From Aquilaria yunnanensis (taxonomy: Eukaryota; Streptophyta; Magnoliopsida; Malvales; Thymelaeaceae): DNA of 64,000 bases. The DNA is taken from assembly GCA_039654915.1 (NCBI GenBank), contig CM077599.1, forward strand, positions 74,120,001 to 74,184,000, read 5' to 3'. This document shows, piece by piece, positions 50,425 through 60,247 of the stretch. The notes under the pieces are model-generated. The model did no database searches. It was not told the DNA's origin and was given only the letters and a program-made list of their open reading frames with translations. How positions within the stretch are numbered: the stretch's first letter is position 1; the number at the start of each line of letters is the position of its first letter. The position numbers and the translations under genes were made by a program.

Positions 50425-50955
50425 GGGTAAATAGCACAAATAATCCTAAACCTTTAATTCACGTTGCAAATTGGTCCCTAATCTTCATTTTGTTACAAAT
50501 TAGTCCCAAATCTTTATAATTTATTTTATATGGATCCCCATCCCTAGGCGGGCATAGAAACTTAATTTATAAAGAATAAAAATTTATAGTTTAAATTGTC
50601 CATTAATTATAAAAAATTATGACACAATTTAAATTTATTGGCAAGACAACTCTGAATAATTTAAATTCATTAACTCTCACAAATTATTTGACATTAATTT
50701 TTTTAATTTAAATTTAAACTGTTCATTAATTATTTTTTCATAAATTTAAACTATGTTATTATTTTTTAAAAATTAATGGACAATTCAAATTACCCGTTGT
50801 TCTTCTTTGTAAATCAAGTTTCTGTATCTGCTAGGATTAGGGGACCAATATGCAATAAATTATAAAGATTTGAGATTAATTTGAAATGAAATGAAGGTTG
50901 GGGACGTATTTGTAATGCAAATTAAAGGTTAGGACTAATGGTGGTTTTTTTTCCC
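50425..50955. mobile_element. Foldback MITE A
   Basis: Left arm GGGTAAATAGCACAAATAAT, then CCTAAACCTTTAATTCACG; right arm AAATTAAAGGTTAGGACTAA, then GGTGGTTTTTTTTCCC. The arms are imperfect inverted repeats through most of the 531 bp (TTTATAATTTATT against AATAAATTATAAA; ATTATGACACAATTTAAA against its counterpart). Noncoding. Confidence 0.75.
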
Positions 50956-50979
50956 TTTTAAGGGCATTTGAAGATTAAA

Positions 50980-51506
50980 GAAAAAATAGAACCAATGGTC
51001 TCAAACCTTTAATTCTCGTTGCAAATCTGTCCCTAACCTTCTTTCCGTTGCAAATTGGTCTCAAACATTTATAATTCATTGCATAATGGTCCTTAGCCTT
51101 AGGTAGATACAGTAAGTTAATTTATAGAGAAGAAAATTAATACTTTTAATTATCCATTAATTGTTAGAAAATTATGACAGTTTAAATTTATTGAAAGACA
51201 ACTATAAAATAATTTGAATTCATTAATTGTCACAAATTATCTTATATTAATATTTTAAATTCTAATTTAAATTATTCAGTAACTATTTTTCTATAAATTC
51301 AAATTATGCCATAATTTTCTAATAGTTAATAGCTATTTAAATTATCAATTTTTCTTCTCCATAAATTGAGTTTTTGTACCTGTCTAGGGCTAAGAACCAA
51401 TATGCAATGAATTATAAAGGTTTGGGTCCAATTTGCACCGAAATGAAGGTTGGGGACCGATTTGTAACAGAAATTAAAGGTTTGGGATTAACGGTGCCTT
51501 TTGCCC
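50980..51506. mobile_element. Foldback MITE B, same family, directly adjacent
   Basis: Left arm GAACCAATGGTCTCAAACC, then TTTAATTCTCGTTGC; right arm GGTTTGGGATTAACGGTGCC, then TTTTGCCC. It has the same internal blocks as copy A (CAATTAATGGATAAT-like, ATTATGACAGTTTAAATTT). It is separated from A by only about 24 bp. Confidence 0.7.
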
Positions 51507-52895
51507 AAAAGCTCATTGTTGTAATATCATGGAAAACATCCTTGGATAATTAGGAGGAGATAAAAACGATAGTTCTATATTTCTCAAATGGAAATTTTAA
51601 AAAGAAAGAAAACATCTTTTTTTTAAATAATAATAATAATAATAATAACAATAAATCAAAGTGCATAAGAAAAGTAAAAATCACACCACTATTTTGTCCA
51701 TGCTTCATCAATTTCATGAAAAACCTAGTTGCAGTGCACTCTTATAGAGACAAGAAATAGAATTCAATAAAAAGAAGGGTCATATAACATTTGTACACCC
51801 CATAAAGCAATCAAAACCTTTGCTAGAGGTGTACATGATGGTTTAACAACGCATTGGATTGAATTAGAGCTAGCCAGATTGTAGAAGCTTATTGACTTCT
51901 GTTAAATTTGTTGGCTCAAATTTAGGAAGTTTAAGGAATTTGATTTTGTCTAGGATTTAGTTTTAGCTTTCCTATTTGTTTAAGATTTAGTTTTCTTATT
52001 TAGATATTGTTTGGATTTGTGTGTGGCCTAAAAAAAGACTTGTTGTGTTAGGGTTTGAGTATGAGAGGAAAGTTAATGTGGTGAAGAGGTAAGTTGTGAG
52101 GATTTCAAAAGGGATAAGAAGTCTAAAGGCTGGAGAAAGCTAGGACAAAAAGCCTTTTATAATTCTCATATCATGTGTTCTGTGAGGGCAAAATATTAAG
52201 GTTATCAGCAGTATATGGGGGATCCACTACGGCATCCCTATGCCGCTTATGGCTGCTTATTGCCTAGGATAATTAGGAATTTGAAGAATCCCTGGGTTTT
52301 GGTTCGTAATTATTGATTTATTTGCTTATGATAAGAACTAATGCATGTGACCTAAGCTTACTAACCTAGATACTAGCATTAAAATGCATGAGTAGCTTCG
52401 GCATGAAAATTTAAACATAAATTGAAACATTCAAAACAGTGGCGGTACTGCACTTAAAAATAATTGTAAAACTAGCCAAAACCATAAACACATTTTCTAC
52501 AAGCAACAACCCTATTTACATTATTACTCAGCTATGTACATGAATCACAAATCAAAACACAAAACTAACCATTGTTGTTAGAGACATTTAGTACAATTAA
52601 GTACTCGAGCATAACCTATTGAGATGACTATACTAGGCTGACCACCTGAGCTCTACCTCTTAAGTGTCCATAGCCTCAACCTCCCCATTGTGCTCCTAGA
52701 TCAACCGCTGCTCATGGTTAATCCAACATAGTTAGTACATAACAAACCAATAAACCCGAAGACACAAACTAGCAAGTATAACTTGTACCTGCTTAACTAG
52801 CTCAACAACCATCTCAAGTTGCTGGCAGAATCACCCAAACCTGCACATATAAACTAAGTGCTGATAATCATAGATTCTCAGTACGAGGTCTTCAA
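51507..52895. other. Intergenic DNA with a possible LTR fragment
   Basis: About 51895-52165 reads like a Copia-type LTR (TGTTAAATTTGTTGGC start, TAGGATTTAGTTTT blocks, pyrimidine-poor U5-like tail), but no second LTR or primer-binding site is visible in the window. The remainder shows no gene. Confidence 0.35.
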
Positions 52896-53170
52896 AGGTG
52901 TGGCAACGTCGGGTTTTCGGGAGTCGCCACCAATCAGTTTACCTAGGTCGATTGGTCACCTTAAATATTGGTCTGCGAGAGTTCGGGGGTTCGGGAGTAC
53001 GGTTACGTTAAAACAACTTTGTTAAAACGCCCAAAAATTGGCACCTTAGTTGATTTTAATTTTGTTTCGCTTTGCTTTTAAATAAATTTCAGTTAATTTT
53101 CAATCTAGAATTTTTAACTGAATTAATCGGATGTGGATTTTTGGTAATTAATTTGTATAGAATTTTATAC

Positions 53171-53382
53171 TTCCGAACCATGGACTCTGCCGAGTCATTT
53201 GGACACGGAAGATTTTTATTCCGAACCATGGACTCTGCCGAGTCATTTGGACACGGAATTTGGTGAAAATTTTAATCCATATCGTAAAAATATGGATTTT
53301 TATCTTTTTATTTAATTTATTTATTTTGAAAGTTTGATATTTTCCAAACCGTAGATCCTGCTGGATCATCCGGATATGGAAA
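53171..53382 (+). repeat. Three related imperfect hairpins
   Basis: Hairpins at 53171-53210, 53219-53258 and 53341-53382 share the plan outer stem TTCCR...YGGAA, middle stem CCR...YGG, inner stem of five pairs and the loop TGCY. The first two have inner arms GACTC/GAGTC; the third has GATCC/GGATC with matching changes in the outer stems. No protein is encoded. They follow an 80-bp conserved-looking GC-rich segment (GTCGGGTTTTCGGGAGTCGC, about 52907) often seen in plant retroelement untranslated DNA. Confidence 0.75.
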
Positions 53383-53505
53383 TTACTTTAATTAATTGTT
53401 AGTTATATAATTATTATTTTTATGGAATTTATTATTACTAATTTGTAAGTCTTTTGTTTTTTAGATTTATTAATAATCTAAAAAATTTATTTTTTATTCT
53501 TTACA

Positions 53506-53755
53506 TTTTCTTTTCTTTTCTTTCTTTTCTTTCTTTCTTTTCTTTCTTTTTGATTTTATCTTTCTTTTAGTTTTATTTTTCCTTTCTTTTCTTTCTTTTC
53601 TTTTCTTTTCTTTTTCTTTTCTTTCTTTTCTTTATTTCTTTTCTTTTTTTATCTTTTCTTTTTCTTTTCTTTCTTTTCTTTCTTTCTTTTCTTTTTTTAT
53701 GTTTTTCTTATCTTTCTTATCTTTTTCTTATCTTTCTTTTAGTTTTTTTTAGTGA
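53506..53755 (+). repeat. TTTCT/TTTTC polypyrimidine microsatellite
   Basis: About 250 bp made almost wholly of TTTTCTTTC-type units. No coding capacity. Confidence 0.95.
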
Positions 53756-53984
53756 AAGTTATTTATTATTTAAATAATTATTCAATTTATAAAAGAAAAA
53801 ATAAAAATAATTGGCTTTTTAAAAAATTATTTTTATTAGGCTTAAAAAATAATCTTCTTTTAATTTTCATTTATTTATTTAAGTAAGGGTAAAGGTGAAT
53901 TAAATAAAAAAAATTATATAAAGGAAAATTAATAATAATAAAGTGGGGCTTTTTGGCCATCCACTTTAAAAATAAATAATAATA

Positions 53985-54500
53985 AAGGTTAGCAAAGTTA
54001 ATTAAATTAATTAACAACAATAATAAAAATTAGCCAAGTTTAATTAAATTAATTGATTAACAACAATAATAAAAAGTTAGTCAAGTTAATTAAATTAATT
54101 GATTAACAACAATAATAAAAAGTTAGTCAAGTTAATTAAATTAATTAATTAACAACAATAATAAAAAGTTAGTCAAGTTAATTAAATTAATTAATTAACA
54201 ACAATAATAAAAAGTTGGTCAAGTTAATTAAATTAATTAATTAACAACAATAAAAGTTAGCCAAGTTAATTAAATTAATTAATTAACAACAATAAAAGTT
54301 AGCCAAGTTAATTAATTAATTAATTAACAACAATAAAAGTTAGCCAAGTTAATTAATTAATTAACAAAAATAATAAAAAGTTAGACAAGTTAATTAAATT
54401 AATTAACAACAATAATAAAAAGTTAGCCAAGTTAATTAAATTAATTAATTAACAACAATAATAAAAAGTTAATTAATTGTTAACAACAATTATAAAAGTT
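53985..54500 (+). repeat. AT-rich minisatellite, about 11 copies of 42-47 bp
   Basis: Repeating TTAGCCAAGTTAATTAAATT followed by AATTAACAACAATAATAAAA. Copy length varies by loss or gain of AATT and ATA units. Confidence 0.95.
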
Positions 54501-55575
54501 AGTAATAATGCAAAAATTAAAAGGTTAGTAACAATAATAGTATTAAAAGTTAGTTGTTAGTAAGTTAATAACAACAATAAAAAAAGGGGTTAGTAATAAA
54601 CAAATAATAAACAAACAAGTAAAAATTAAAAGGGTTAGTAATTAATTCTGCAAGAACAAAATAAAAGGTTAGTGACCAAAGTGAAAGAAAATTGAAAAGA
54701 TGAAGGATTAAATGAGAGTTGTACCCTTAAAAACTGAATTTGAAATTCTGGAAACGTGAAGAACAGAACGCACGCGCGCGGGGGGAGAGAAAAAAAAGAA
54801 AAAAAAAAAAAAAAGGGTCAGAGAAGGTTTAGGTTTTCTGGAGAGGAAGAGAAGAGGGCCAGGGACCTAGGCTATAATTTTTTTTTTTTTCAAAACGGAG
54901 CTCTAAGCTTCATTTCTATTTTTTTTCTGTGTTCAGCACAAAATTTGGGGGGCTATTTATAGAAGAAGTTTAGCTGAACTGTTGATGGATAAATTAATAA
55001 AAAATTTCAAACTTATCTCTTAAATTGGTAAAATGACAATTTTAGTCCTTTACGTCTCTCAGCCTCTGGATAAGTTCCTGAAGCTTCTGATTTTGACAAT
55101 TTTGTCGTTTTCTGTCAATTTGAGCCAAAAACGTCGGCAGGCTCAAAATTTTATGTGACAAACTACCAAATGCTCCTGGAACTTTTAGAATTTGTCAATT
55201 TTTTCCGAAACTTCTCAATTTTGTCATTTTTACCTCAAACTTTTAATTTTTTGTCATTTTTTTCATGAAATTTTATTTTATTTCAAACATACACATATTC
55301 ACACATATATCATTTTAAATCAAATTTTCACAAAACAAAAATATATTTTAAACTAATTAAATTTTTTTTAATAATAATAGTAATATATTTTTTTTTTAAA
55401 TTAATTTTTTTTTTTTAATAAAATTTTTTTCAAAATTTTAAAACACCCGGACGAAATTGGGTGTCAACAGCTGCCCCCCTTTGCATGCTTCATGGGACAT
55501 GATGTATGCAAAGTCGTTACCAAATTTCGTCCGGCTTAGGTAGGCATTGAGAATGTTCTCGCCGCCCAAACAGTA
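54501..55575. other. AT-rich spacer leading into the hairpin array
   Basis: A-rich and T-rich runs and eroded minisatellite. The segment at 55440-55560 (ACGAAATTGGGTGTCAACAG, then CTGCCCCCCTTTGCATGC) resembles noncoding parts of large plant LTR retrotransposons. I recognise no ORF product. Confidence 0.4.
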
Positions 55576-55827
55576 AGGTTTAAGGAAAGGTCCTTAAAAC
55601 ATCTAACGATAGGAAAGCTCCTATTGTTGTAAGATGGACTGATTGATTGATTGATGTTTGAGGTTAAGGAAAGGTCCTTAGAACCTCTAACGATAGGAAA
55701 GCTCCTATCGTTGTAAGATGGACTGATGGATTGATTGTTTGTTTTAGGTTAAGGAAATGTCCTTAGAACCTCTAACGATAGGAAAGCTCCTATCGTTGTA
55801 AGATGGACTGATTGATTGATTATTTGT
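55576..55827 (+). repeat. Three tandem copies of a two-hairpin unit (about 85-90 bp)
   Basis: Each unit has GAGGTTAAGGAAAGGTCCTT followed by AGAACCTC (stem GAGGTT/AACCTC and AAGGA/TCCTT) and AACGATAGGA-AAGC-TCCTATCGTT, a perfect ten-pair stem (G:T in copy 1). Units are separated by GTAAGATGGACTGATTGATT. Confidence 0.9.
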
Positions 55828-57905
55828 TTTCGAGGCAAAGGTTCCATCCTTAAAACCTCGGATTGATTGATTGATCTCGAGGCAAAGGTTCCATCCTTAA
55901 AACCCCGGATTGATTGATTGATATCGAGGCAAAGGTTCCATCCTTAAAACCTCGAATTGATTGATTGATGTCGAGGCAAAGGTTCCATCCTTAAAACCTC
56001 GGATTGATTGATTGATCTCGAGGCAAAGGTTCCATCCTTAAAACCCCGGATTGATTGATTGATCTCGAGGCAAAGGTTCTATCCTTAAAACCTCGGATTG
56101 ATTGATTGATCTCGAGGCAAAGGTTCCATCCTTAAAACCCCGGATTGATTGATTGATCTCGAGGCAAAGGTTCCATCCTTAAAACCTCGAATTGATTGAT
56201 TGATGTCGAGGTAAAGGTTCCATCCTTAAAGCCTCGAATTGATTGATTGTTTTCGAGGCAAAGGTTCCATCCTTAAAACCTTGATGATGAAAATTGATTA
56301 TTTTCGAGGCAAAGGTTCCATCCTTAAAACCCCGATGATGAAAATTGATTATTTTCGAGGCAAAGGTTCCATCCTTAAAACCCCGAATTGATGAAAATTG
56401 ATTGTTTTCGAGGCAAAGGTTCCATCCTTAAAACCCCGATGATGAAAATTGATTCTTTTCAAGGCAAAGGTTCCATCCTTAAAACCCCGATGATGAAAAT
56501 TGATTATTTTCGAGGCAAAGGTTCCATCCTTACAACCCCGATGAAAATTGATTGTTTTCGAGTCAAAGGTTCCATCCTTAAAACCCCGATGATGAAAATT
56601 GATTATTTTCGAGGCAAAGGTTCCATCCTTAAAACCCCGATGATGAAAATTGATTGTTTTCGAGGCAAAGGTTCCATCCTTAAAACCCCGATGATGAAAA
56701 TTGATTGTTTTCAAGGCAAAGGTTCCATCCTTAAAACCCCGATGATGAAAATTGATTGTTTTCGAGGCAAAGGTTCCATCCTTAAAACCCCGATGATGAA
56801 AATTGATTCTTTTCGAGGCAAAGGTTCCATCCTTAAAACCCTGATGATGAAAATTGATTGTTTTCGAGGCAAAGGTTCCATCCTTAAAACCCCGATGATG
56901 AAAATTGATTATTTTCGAGGCAAAGGTTCCATCCTTAAAACCCCGATGATGAAAATTGATTATTTTCGAGGCAAAGGTTCCATCCTTAAAACCCCGGCGA
57001 TGAAAATTGATTGTTTTCGAGGCAAAGGTTCCATCCTTAAAACCCCGGCGATGAAAATTGATTCTTTTCAAGGCAAAGGTTCCATCCTTAAAACCCTGAT
57101 GATGAAAATTGATTATTTTCGAGGCAAAGGTTCCATCCTTACAACCCCGATGATGAAAATTGATTATTTTCGAGGCAAAGGTTCCATCCTTAAAACCCCG
57201 AATTGATGAAAATTGATTGTTTTCGAAGCAAAGGTTCCATCCTTAAAACCCCGATGATGAAAATTGATTCTTTTCAAGGCAAAGGTTCCATCCTTAAAAC
57301 CCTGATGATGAAAATTGATTATTTTCGAGGCAAAGGTTCCATCCTTACAACCCCGATGAAAATTGATTGTTTTCGAGGCAAAGGTTCCATCCTTAAAACC
57401 CCGATGATGAAAATTGATTGTTTTCGAGGCAAAGGTTCCATCCTTAAAACCCCGATGATGAAAATTGATTGTTTTCGAGGCAAAGGTTCCATCCTTAAAA
57501 CCCCGATGATGAAAATTGATTATTTTCGAGGCAAAGGTTCCATCCTTAAAACCCCGATGATGAAAATTGATTATTTTCGAGGCAAAGGTTCCATCCTTAA
57601 AACCCCGATGATGAAAATTGATTGTTTTCGAGGCAAAGGTTCCATCCTTAAAACCCCGATGATGAAAATTGATTATTTTCGAGGCAAAGGTTCCATCCTT
57701 AAAACCCCGATGATGAAAATTGATTATTTTTGAGGCAAAGGTTCCATCCTTAAAACCTCGGATTGATGAAAATTGATTGTTTTCGAGGCAAAGGTTCCAT
57801 CCTTAAAACCTCGGATTGATGAAAATTGATTATTTTCGAGGCAAAGGTTCCATCCTTAAAACCCCGATAATGAAAATTGATTTTGAGGCTAAGGAGCTTT
57901 CCTTA
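55828..57905 (+). repeat. Tandem array of about 40 copies of a 47-51-bp hairpin unit
   Basis: The first roughly nine units (to about 56270) are 47 bp with GATTGATTGATYTCGAGGC. The later roughly 30 are 51 bp, with GATGATGAAAATTGATTGTT then TTCGAGGCAAAGGTTCCATC then CTTAAAACCCC. Each contains TCGAGG-CA-AAGG-TTCCAT-CCTT-AAAA-CC(T/C)CG, able to fold as a small stem-loop. Because 51 is divisible by three and units lack stops, frames of 272, 176 and 240 codons stay open on both strands. They are not genes. Confidence 0.95.
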
Positions 57906-58429
57906 GGACATCGAGCGAAATTTATATGAAAGCAATTGAAATTGGAATAATTTTCTTCGAAAGTGTGAATTTTCATAATAGGCGAGCGCAAAGAATTAGG
58001 CTTCGATAAAACGAGTGAATCTTAATGATGACAATAACCCTGACAAATTATGTAAGGGGAACGGATGTTTGGAATCAATATCCAAGGTTCATCTAATATT
58101 TTCTTCAGTAAATATAGATTCCCTTGTGAGATATGTCATCCAAATAAGGTCAAAGCTTAACTACCCCAAAATGTTATGCCTAGTAGACCTAATAGGATGC
58201 GTCTCAAGAGTAATAAAAATTACTCTTTACTCAGCCATTCCAACCTAAAGGCATTGTCGCATGGTTTTAATATCAGCATGGACGAAACTATATTATAAGA
58301 TAACGAAATTTCCTGAAAAGAAAAACTGAAATACGAAAGAAAATGCTGATAATTAAAACGAAAGGACAAGAAAAACGGATCAGATCGCTTCTTCTTCCAC
58401 AATGCTTCAACAGGCCGGGTAAAGGACAA
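57906..58429. other. Downstream flank of the LOG-like pseudogene
   Basis: Starts with a last divergent hairpin (CTAAGGAGCTTTCCTTAG, 57889-57906). A 77-codon plus-strand frame (58015-58248) has ordinary composition but no recognised domain; I do not call it a gene. Confidence 0.45.
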
Positions 58430-59059
58430 TTATGGGAGTGAACTGGTCGGGAAAGACTGTCGTGTCCAGTCTATTTGGATCATTGCTGGATCTGGTTCAG
58501 GAACAAAAGCTTCCATTTTATCTAGCAATTCTTCAGCAGTTGTTGCGGATATTATGATTCGTCGTGCCACCTCAGGGATAAACTTCTGCTTCACAGCACG
58601 ATTCATAAAAGATAATAGACCTGCGAAGAAATAGTTAACATTTAACAGCCCAATGGGTTTTTGATGCAAATTAAGTTGGGCCATGGAAGCGATTTGGAAG
58701 ACTTCTCCTAATGTGCCAAAGCCACCTGGTAGAGCGATAAAAGCATCAGCATTAAAAAGCATTTGTAACAAACGCTATTGCAGATTTTTAACCACTAGCT
58801 CTTCTCCAATTGTGCCCCCAGAAACCGATTTCAGAGATGCAGGGATAATACCCAGAACCTGGCTTCCTCCTAAAGATGCTGCTGATGCTACAGCTCCCAT
58901 TAATCCGACATTACCTCCTCCATAAACTAAGTGTATTTTTTGCTCAGCTAATACACTACCCAAATGGTTGGCTGCCTTTAAGTACTCTTCATCTTCTCCA
59001 GGAAAAGCTCCAGAAAATACACAAATACTTCGGGATTTACGAGTGGAGGTTTTCTCCAT
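58430..59059 (-). pseudogene. LOG-like cytokinin riboside 5'-monophosphate phosphoribohydrolase, one in-frame stop
   Basis: The frame starts ATG at 59059 (MEKTSTRKSRSICVFSG) and is open for 94 codons. It meets TAG at 58775-58777 and continues in the same frame to the TGA ending at 58430, for 209 codons in all, the normal LOG length. Visible LOG features are the nucleotide-binding VYGGGNVGLMGAVA (about 45-58), the catalytic-site motif PGGFGTLGE (111-119), and GLLNVNYF in the C-terminal half. Active LOG enzymes release free-base cytokinins from their nucleotides. The stop falls inside the motif normally written MHxRKxxM: the Arg is kept but the Lys is Leu. Plant LOG genes usually have several introns; this copy has none, so it may be a retrocopy, an intronless subfamily member or a captured gene. 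Its promoter matches those of the zinc-finger genes upstream. Either a recent pseudogene or a gene depending on stop read-through; I favour pseudogene. Confidence 0.8.
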
Positions 59060-59098
59060 TCCTATCCTTACCCATGTGAGAAAAGAAGAAAAGAGGAT

Positions 59099-59108
59099 AT
59101 ATTTATAG
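59099..59108 (-). promoter_or_regulatory. TATA box of the LOG-like copy
   Basis: CTATAAATAT on the minus strand, preceded by TTTCATCT, about 40 nt upstream of the ATG, predicting a very short leader. The context matches the TATA boxes at 60089 and 60875. Confidence 0.7.
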
Positions 59109-59170
59109 AGATGAAAAGATAAAGTAATAATTTTATTTTCAAGAATGGATACATTATTGCCAGCTATTCA

Positions 59171-59440
59171 CAGTAGTCACAAGTATGACTCTGGTCAGGT
59201 ATGGGCACACTATCGTTAAAAGAGGAGGAAAATTTCAAAAGCAACTAGCATACACAGTAGTCACTACTGTAGCTTACGTCAGGAGTAGGTACGTGATTGT
59301 TGAAAGAGAAGGAAAATTTCAAAAGTAGCTGCTATATATAGTAGTCATAACTGTATCTCATGTCAGGAGTGGGTACATTATTGGGAGGATAATTTCAAAA
59401 GCGACAGCTAGCATGTACAGTAATCGTGACTTTGGTTCAT
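59171..59440 (-). promoter_or_regulatory. Four 84-bp direct repeats upstream of the LOG-like copy, one with an as-1-type TGACGTAAGC
   Basis: Copies begin near 59171, 59255, 59339 and 59418 (CAGTAGTCAC-like), with conserved GAAAATTTCAAAAG and GGGTACATTATTG blocks. The second contains CAGTAGTCACTACTG, a 15-bp palindrome (59255-59269), and on the minus strand TGACGTAAGC (59272-59281), the core of as-1/TGA-factor sites known from plant viral promoters. The fourth copy merges with the 3' flank of the neighbouring zinc-finger gene. Confidence 0.6.
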
Positions 59441-59482
59441 GTCTTCCACTGATTTTGCATCCAGTAACGGCTTCAATGCCTT

Positions 59483-60031
59483 CTATGAATTGGCGATTTG
59501 CATCCCATCTAGCTTTTTCACAAACTGGCAAACAGGGTCGTTTAGGGTTAGATTCCCAAGACTGTAACGTTCTCGTTCTTTTTGGAGAATTATCCATAAT
59601 CCAACAACCTCAAATTGCACTATTCCGCAAGAATGCGCTTCAAGAACCTCTCGGATATCTTCTAGAGATTTCTTACGCAAGCCATTATTAATGAATCTTA
59701 TTCTATCATTACGATTTCTGGTGATCACTCCTGGAGAACGACATTTATTGCCGCAAATCCACCATCCACAATTATGACAAACGCCTAGCCTCTTTGCTCT
59801 TCTTTTTTTGGCATAAGCGCTTTTACCAAAGCCGGGCATACGGGGAAAGAACGCTTCTGGAACTTCACCAGCTGAACGAACCTTAGCTTCAATTAGCCAC
59901 CGCACATTATCAGGAATGCCTTTGTGCATAAATACTCTGAATCGTTCACATCTAGCTTGATAAATCTTTTTAAGAACATTTATTGGGAAGGAAGGAAAAT
60001 ACTTTCGTAGGGCGGAAAGAGAAGACTCCAT
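59483..60031 (-). CDS. Zinc-finger, basic-patch protein copy 1 (virus NABP-like), 182 aa
   Basis: Intact frame. The start at 60031 (MESSLSALRKYF) aligns with copies 2 and 3; an upstream ATG at 60046 would add five residues. The predicted amphipathic N-terminal region (1-60) precedes GFGKSAYAKKRRAKR (67-81), a basic patch followed at once by C85-x2-C88-x4-C93-x3-C97, a likely zinc-binding site. A charged helical region (105-182) contains HSCG and SLGNLTLNDPVC. The pairing of GxGKSxYAKxRRAKR with a cysteine finger recalls the small nucleic-acid-binding/silencing-suppressor proteins of Betaflexiviridae (carla-, viti- and mandariviruses). Those are shorter, and the flanking parts here are not familiar to me. 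Tandem with copies 2 and 3, same strand. Function is unknown; RNA or DNA binding is inferred. It may be an endogenous viral gene or a plant gene with the same motif. Confidence 0.75.
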   Translation of the reverse strand: MESSLSALRKYFPSFPINVLKKIYQARCERFRVFMHKGIPDNVRWLIEAKVRSAGEVPEAFFPRMPGFGKSAYAKKRRAKRLGVCHNCGWWICGNKCRSPGVITRNRNDRIRFINNGLRKKSLEDIREVLEAHSCGIVQFEVVGLWIILQKERERYSLGNLTLNDPVCQFVKKLDGMQIANS

Positions 60032-60088
60032 TGATGAAGGAGGCAAAGAAAGAAATCAGTGATTGTAGGAAACGAAAATAACTAACAC

Positions 60089-60098
60089 ATATTTATAG
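60089..60098 (-). promoter_or_regulatory. TATA box of zinc-finger copy 1
   Basis: CTATAAATAT on the minus strand, preceded by CCCTTTCATCA, about 58 nt before the ATG at 60031. Upstream, ACATTATTG and CACTTAC blocks match copy 2, and ACATTATTG also matches the LOG-like promoter. Confidence 0.7.
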
Positions 60099-60247
60099 TG
60101 ATGAAAGGGATAATGCGTTAATTACACTTACAGAAGCAAGTACATTATTGTCAAAAGAAAAGACAAATGACAGCTTATATGTACAGCAATCATGACTGTG
60201 GCTCTCATCTTCCACTGATTTATATCTAGTAATGGCTTCAATGCCTT

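Noticed and set aside
56349..57733. Long open frames (272, 240 and 176 codons) as repeat proteins
   Set aside because: They follow from a 51-bp tandem unit free of stops in opposite-strand frames. Neighbouring 47-bp units break frame, and the sequence is self-complementary rather than protein-like.
55828..57905. CRISPR-like array
   Set aside because: Units are contiguous with no unique spacers, and the window is plant nuclear DNA.
58015..58248. 77-codon plus-strand frame next to LOG as a gene
   Set aside because: No domain, promoter or splice evidence; length is compatible with chance.
58775..58777. Programmed read-through at the LOG TAG
   Set aside because: The downstream context CGTTTG is not the known CARYYA read-through signal, so decay is simpler. 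Not excluded.
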